Positions 43,772-46,853 of a DNA stretch of 46,853 nucleotides are shown piece by piece (within the stretch, counting starts at the first letter, position 1; each line of letters starts with the position of its first letter). This DNA comes from JACCZR01 sp963844805 (GTDB taxonomy: Bacteria > Actinomycetota > Thermoleophilia > Solirubrobacterales > Thermoleophilaceae). The translations under genes were made by a program, and so were the position numbers. The notes under the pieces were generated by a model. That model was not told the origin of the DNA, made no database searches, and was given only the letters and a program-made list of their open reading frames with translations. The stretch spans positions 1-46,853 of the forward strand of contig CAWJPU010000006.1 of NCBI GenBank assembly GCA_963844805.1. Reading direction: 5' to 3'.

Positions 43772-46700
43772 ATGGGTAGGGGACGGCTTCACGCCGCGCT
43801 CGCAGTGCTCGCCGCCGCGCTCGGCGTGCTCGCCGCCGCGTGTCCGGCGGCCGCCGCGCCGGTGCTCGATCGCGAGCTGACGGCCGCGGACACGACCCGC
43901 CGCGACTGCATCGCCCGCCCGCTCGAGGGCGCCGGCGTCGCGCGCGCCCCGGCTTCCGTGCGGGGGCCATCCTGGGTCAGCGCCCGCCTCTCGGCCCCCT
44001 CCGGCGACTGGGACCTCGCCCTCTTCGACGGGAGCGGGCGGCCGGTGGCCACCTCGGCCTACCGCGGCAGCGCCGAGCTCGCCGAGGGCTTCCTGGTCGA
44101 GGGCTCGGGGCTCACCCTGCAGGCCTGCCGCCGCTCGGGCGGCGCGGAGCGGGCGCGGGTCTCGGTCCAGGCGGAGCGGCTGACGGCCCCGAGCGATCCG
44201 CCGAAGCTCTCGATCGTCCGCGTGCTGGTGCCCAACCGCGCCCGGCGCAGCAGGCTGAGCGAGCTGGGCCTCGACCTCACCGAGCACGGCGGCGATGGCT
44301 TCGTCGAGGCGGTGCTGCACGGCGAGCGCGACGCCCGCCTCCTTCGCCGCGCCGGCTTCAGCTACACGACCGAGGTGCGCGACGTGGTCGGCGCCTCGCT
44401 CCGCGACCGCCGCGCCGACTCGCGCCGGGTGGCCGCCCGGCTGCCCAGCGGGCGGACGGGCAGCTACCGCCGCCTGGCGGACTTCAGCGCCGAGATGAAG
44501 CAGCTGGCCGCGGACAACCCCACCCTCGTCAAGCCGATCACGCTGCGCCAGCGCACGCTCACCGGCCGGCCGGTGGAGGGGATCGAGGTGACTGCCGGCG
44601 CCCAGGCGCGCGACGGCAAGCCGGTGTTCCTCCAGATGGGCGCCCACCACGCCCGCGAATGGCCCTCGGCCGAGCACGCGATGGAGTGGGCGTACGAGCT
44701 GGTCAACGGCTACAAGGCCGGCAACGCCCGCGTCCGCGGGCTGATGGGCAAGGTGCGCACGATCGTGATGTCCCGGTCGTCAACCCCGAGGGCTTCAACG
44801 TCTCGCGCGAGGCCGGGCAGACCAACGGCGTCGGCGGCGGGCGGGTCGGCAACGACACGACCGAGACGGCGAACCTGCTGATCCCGCGCGAGTACCAGCG
44901 CAAGAACTGCCGCGTGAACAACCCGGACGGGGACGACCCCGACGAGGGCGACTGCAGCCAGCCGCTGGCGCCCCAGAACGGGCTGTCGCAGTTCGGCACC
45001 GACCCCAACCGCAACTACGGCGGCTTCTGGGGCGGCCCCGGCGCCTCGCCGGGCGGGCCGGCGCCGTTCGGCGACTACGCCCAGGACTACCGCGGCGACG
45101 GGCCCTTCTCCGAGCGCGAGACCCAGAACGTCCGCGACCTCGTGGCCTCCCATCAGGTGACCACGCTGATCACCAACCACACCTTCTCGAACCTGGTGCT
45201 GCGGCCGCCGGGGATCCGCGCCCAGGGCCCGCCCTTCGACGAGGGGATCTACAACCAGCTCGGACAGGCGATGGCCAACGAGAACGGCTACGCCAACCAG
45301 CCCTCGTACGACCTCTACGACACCACCGGCGGCACCGAGGACTGGACCTACTACGCCACGGGCGGCCTCGGCTACACGTTCGAGATCGGCCTCACCGGCT
45401 TCCACCCGCCCTACGCGGAGACCATCGCCGAGTACGAGGGCACCTCGGCCGCGGCCCAGGGGTCGCCCGGGCAAGGGCGGCAACCGCGAGGCGTACTTCA
45501 AGGCGATGGAGAACGCGGCCAACCCGGCCCGCCATTCGGTCATATCCGGGACCGCGGGCGCCGGCAACGTGCTGCGGCTCTACAAGGCCTTCAAGACCGC
45601 GACGTCGCCGGTCATCGACACCGCCGGGGTGGAGGGGGACCGGATCCTGTTCGACGACACCCTGAACTCGACGATGCAGGTGCCCGCGTCGGGCTCGTAC
45701 GAACTGCACGCGAACCCCTCCACGCGGCCGATCAAGGAGGTCACGCAGGGCCGGCAGCCCACCGGCGCCCCGAGCGCCCCCGCCCAGCTGGCAAGCGGCG
45801 CGACTGCGCCGCAGCCGCCGTGCCCGGCGGTCCAGCTGCCCACCTGCGTCGCCGACCACCCGATCACCGTGCCGGCCGGCGCCGGGGTCGACAACGCGAA
45901 GGCGACCTTCGAGGTGAAGTGGGGCACCGCGGCGAGCGACTACGACATCGAGGTCTACGAGGACGTGGACGACAACGGGGTCGACACCGGCGACCCGCAG
46001 CTGGGGACGTCGGCCCAGGGCACCACGAACTTCGAGTCCACGACGGTCGGCGACGGCGAGGCCAGCCTCAACGGCAAGCGGCTGATCCTGCGCGTCGTCA
46101 ACTTCGCCGGCGCCGAGCCCTACGACGCAAAGGTCAGCTTCCGCGGCCCGGACCCGTTCGAGCCGGCCGCCAAGGAGAGCTGGCGGATGACGTGCGAGAC
46201 GCCCGCCGGCCAGGTGCTCGCCACCCGCTCGGTCCGCGTCGATCGCGGCCAGGCGGTGCGGGTGGACTTCGGGTCCTCCTGCCCGGCCGGGAGCGCCGGC
46301 GGCGGCCAGGGCGGCGGAGCCGCGGGCGCCCAGGGCGGGGGAGCCGCGGGCGACGCGGCCGCTCGCTGCGCCACGGGCCCCGCCGGCTCGCGCGGCACTC
46401 GCCTGGGCCCGGCGCGGCTGGGCCGGCTGCGGTCCGTGCAGCGGCGCAACCTGGGCCGCCGGCTGCGGTCGTCCAGCTCCGGGCATCGACCGCTACTGCC
46501 TGGCGCGGGGCGGGGCCCTGCGCGTCGGCTACCCCACCCGGCGCCTGAACCGAAGCCTGCGGCGCGCGACCCGGCGGCGGCTGCGCAACCGCGCGATCCT
46601 GCTGCTCACCTCCAGCCGGCGGTTCCCGCTGGCCCGTGTCGGGGTCGGTGCGAGCACGCGCACGCTGCGCCGGCGACTGCGCCGCGAGCGCAGCGTCGTG

Positions 46701-46853
46701 GTCGGGAGAAACCGCTGGTACTTCACGAGCGCGGCGAAGTCGCGGCTGCGTGTTCAGGGTCAGCGGCGGCAGGGTGCGAGAGGTCGGCCTGGCGGCCGGC
46801 AGCATCACCCGGTCGCGCGCCCGGACCGCCCGTCTGCTGCGGGCCTGGGACGG
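43772..46853 (+). CDS. Secreted zinc carboxypeptidase (M14), multidomain, frameshifted, runs off the window
   Basis: Signal peptide (MGRGRLHAALAVLAAALGVL then AAACPAAAAP), an N-terminal beta domain, then the M14 catalytic domain: FLQMGAHHAREWPSAEHAME (H-x-x-E zinc ligands), a shift near 44772, VVNPEGFNVSRE, FGTDPNRNYGGFWGG (Asn-Arg substrate site), TLITNHTFSNLVLRPPG (third zinc His) and LGYTFEIGLTGFHPPYAETI (catalytic Glu). After another shift near 45470 it continues REAYFKAMENAANPARHSVI, a beta-sandwich (ATFEVKWGTAASDYDIEVYE), a Gly-rich linker and an Arg-rich C-terminal domain across further shifts (46490, 46755). The gene is open at 46853. Confidence 0.88.

Overview
The window (46,853 bases, very G+C-rich) looks like a chromosome fragment of an actinobacterium, most likely class Thermoleophilia (Solirubrobacterales/Gaiellales type). 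This is inferred from gene order (mihF-gmk-rpoZ-coaBC; rimP-nusA-ylxR-infB-ylxP-rbfA-nrnA-truB-ribF-rpsO; a pyrR-led pyrimidine operon) and from protein families I associate with that class: SnoaL-like proteins ending in ALEAxGLSE, collagen-like proteins with an ALFVALGGTSYAA leader, and secreted enzymes with Arg-rich C-terminal domains.

Layout. 1-11.2 kb: a lipid kinase, a secreted glycosidase, a metallo-beta-lactamase-fold hydrolase, a phosphohexomutase, CorA and a worn surface-glycan gene set (FkbM methyltransferase, three glycosyltransferases, one sugar-nucleotide epimerase/dehydratase). Embedded in it is a threonine synthase gene behind a SAM riboswitch, followed by a MoaD/ThiS-type sulfur carrier. 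11.2-18.8 kb: accessory region with four SnoaL-like genes or remnants, three small secreted peptides, a collagen-like and an RTX-like secreted protein, phage terminase remnants and a truncated tyrosine integrase abutting the 3' end of tRNA-Arg(CCG). 18.8-20.7 kb: methyltransferase, phosphodiesterase and ribonuclease Z. 20.8-30.3 kb: pyrR-pyrB-pyrC-isochorismatase-carA-carB-pyrK-pyrD behind a PyrR-binding leader. 30.4-34.6 kb: mihF-gmk-rpoZ-coaBC-TPR-GNAT, a YbjN-like gene and dtd. 34.6-42.6 kb: the transcription/translation operon rimP to rpsO behind an apparent attenuator. 42.6-46.9 kb: peroxiredoxin, DsbA-like protein and a large M14 carboxypeptidase that runs off the end.

Regulation is unusually readable. 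Many housekeeping genes carry a TAnnnT -10 box 6-10 nt before the start codon, implying leaderless mRNAs, whereas the secreted-protein genes have Shine-Dalgarno sites. Three operons have structured leaders (thrC, pyrR, rimP). Genes inside operons typically overlap by 4 nt (GTGA/ATGA), and several appear to begin at non-canonical codons (CTG, ATA, GTA) at such overlaps.

Caution. Many genes, including essential ones (pyrC, carB, pyrK, pyrD, coaBC), contain single-base shifts, mostly one extra G or C. I read these as sequencing or assembly errors rather than biology. Three genes also lack their middle sections. From 34.6 to 43.2 kb the reading frames are clean.
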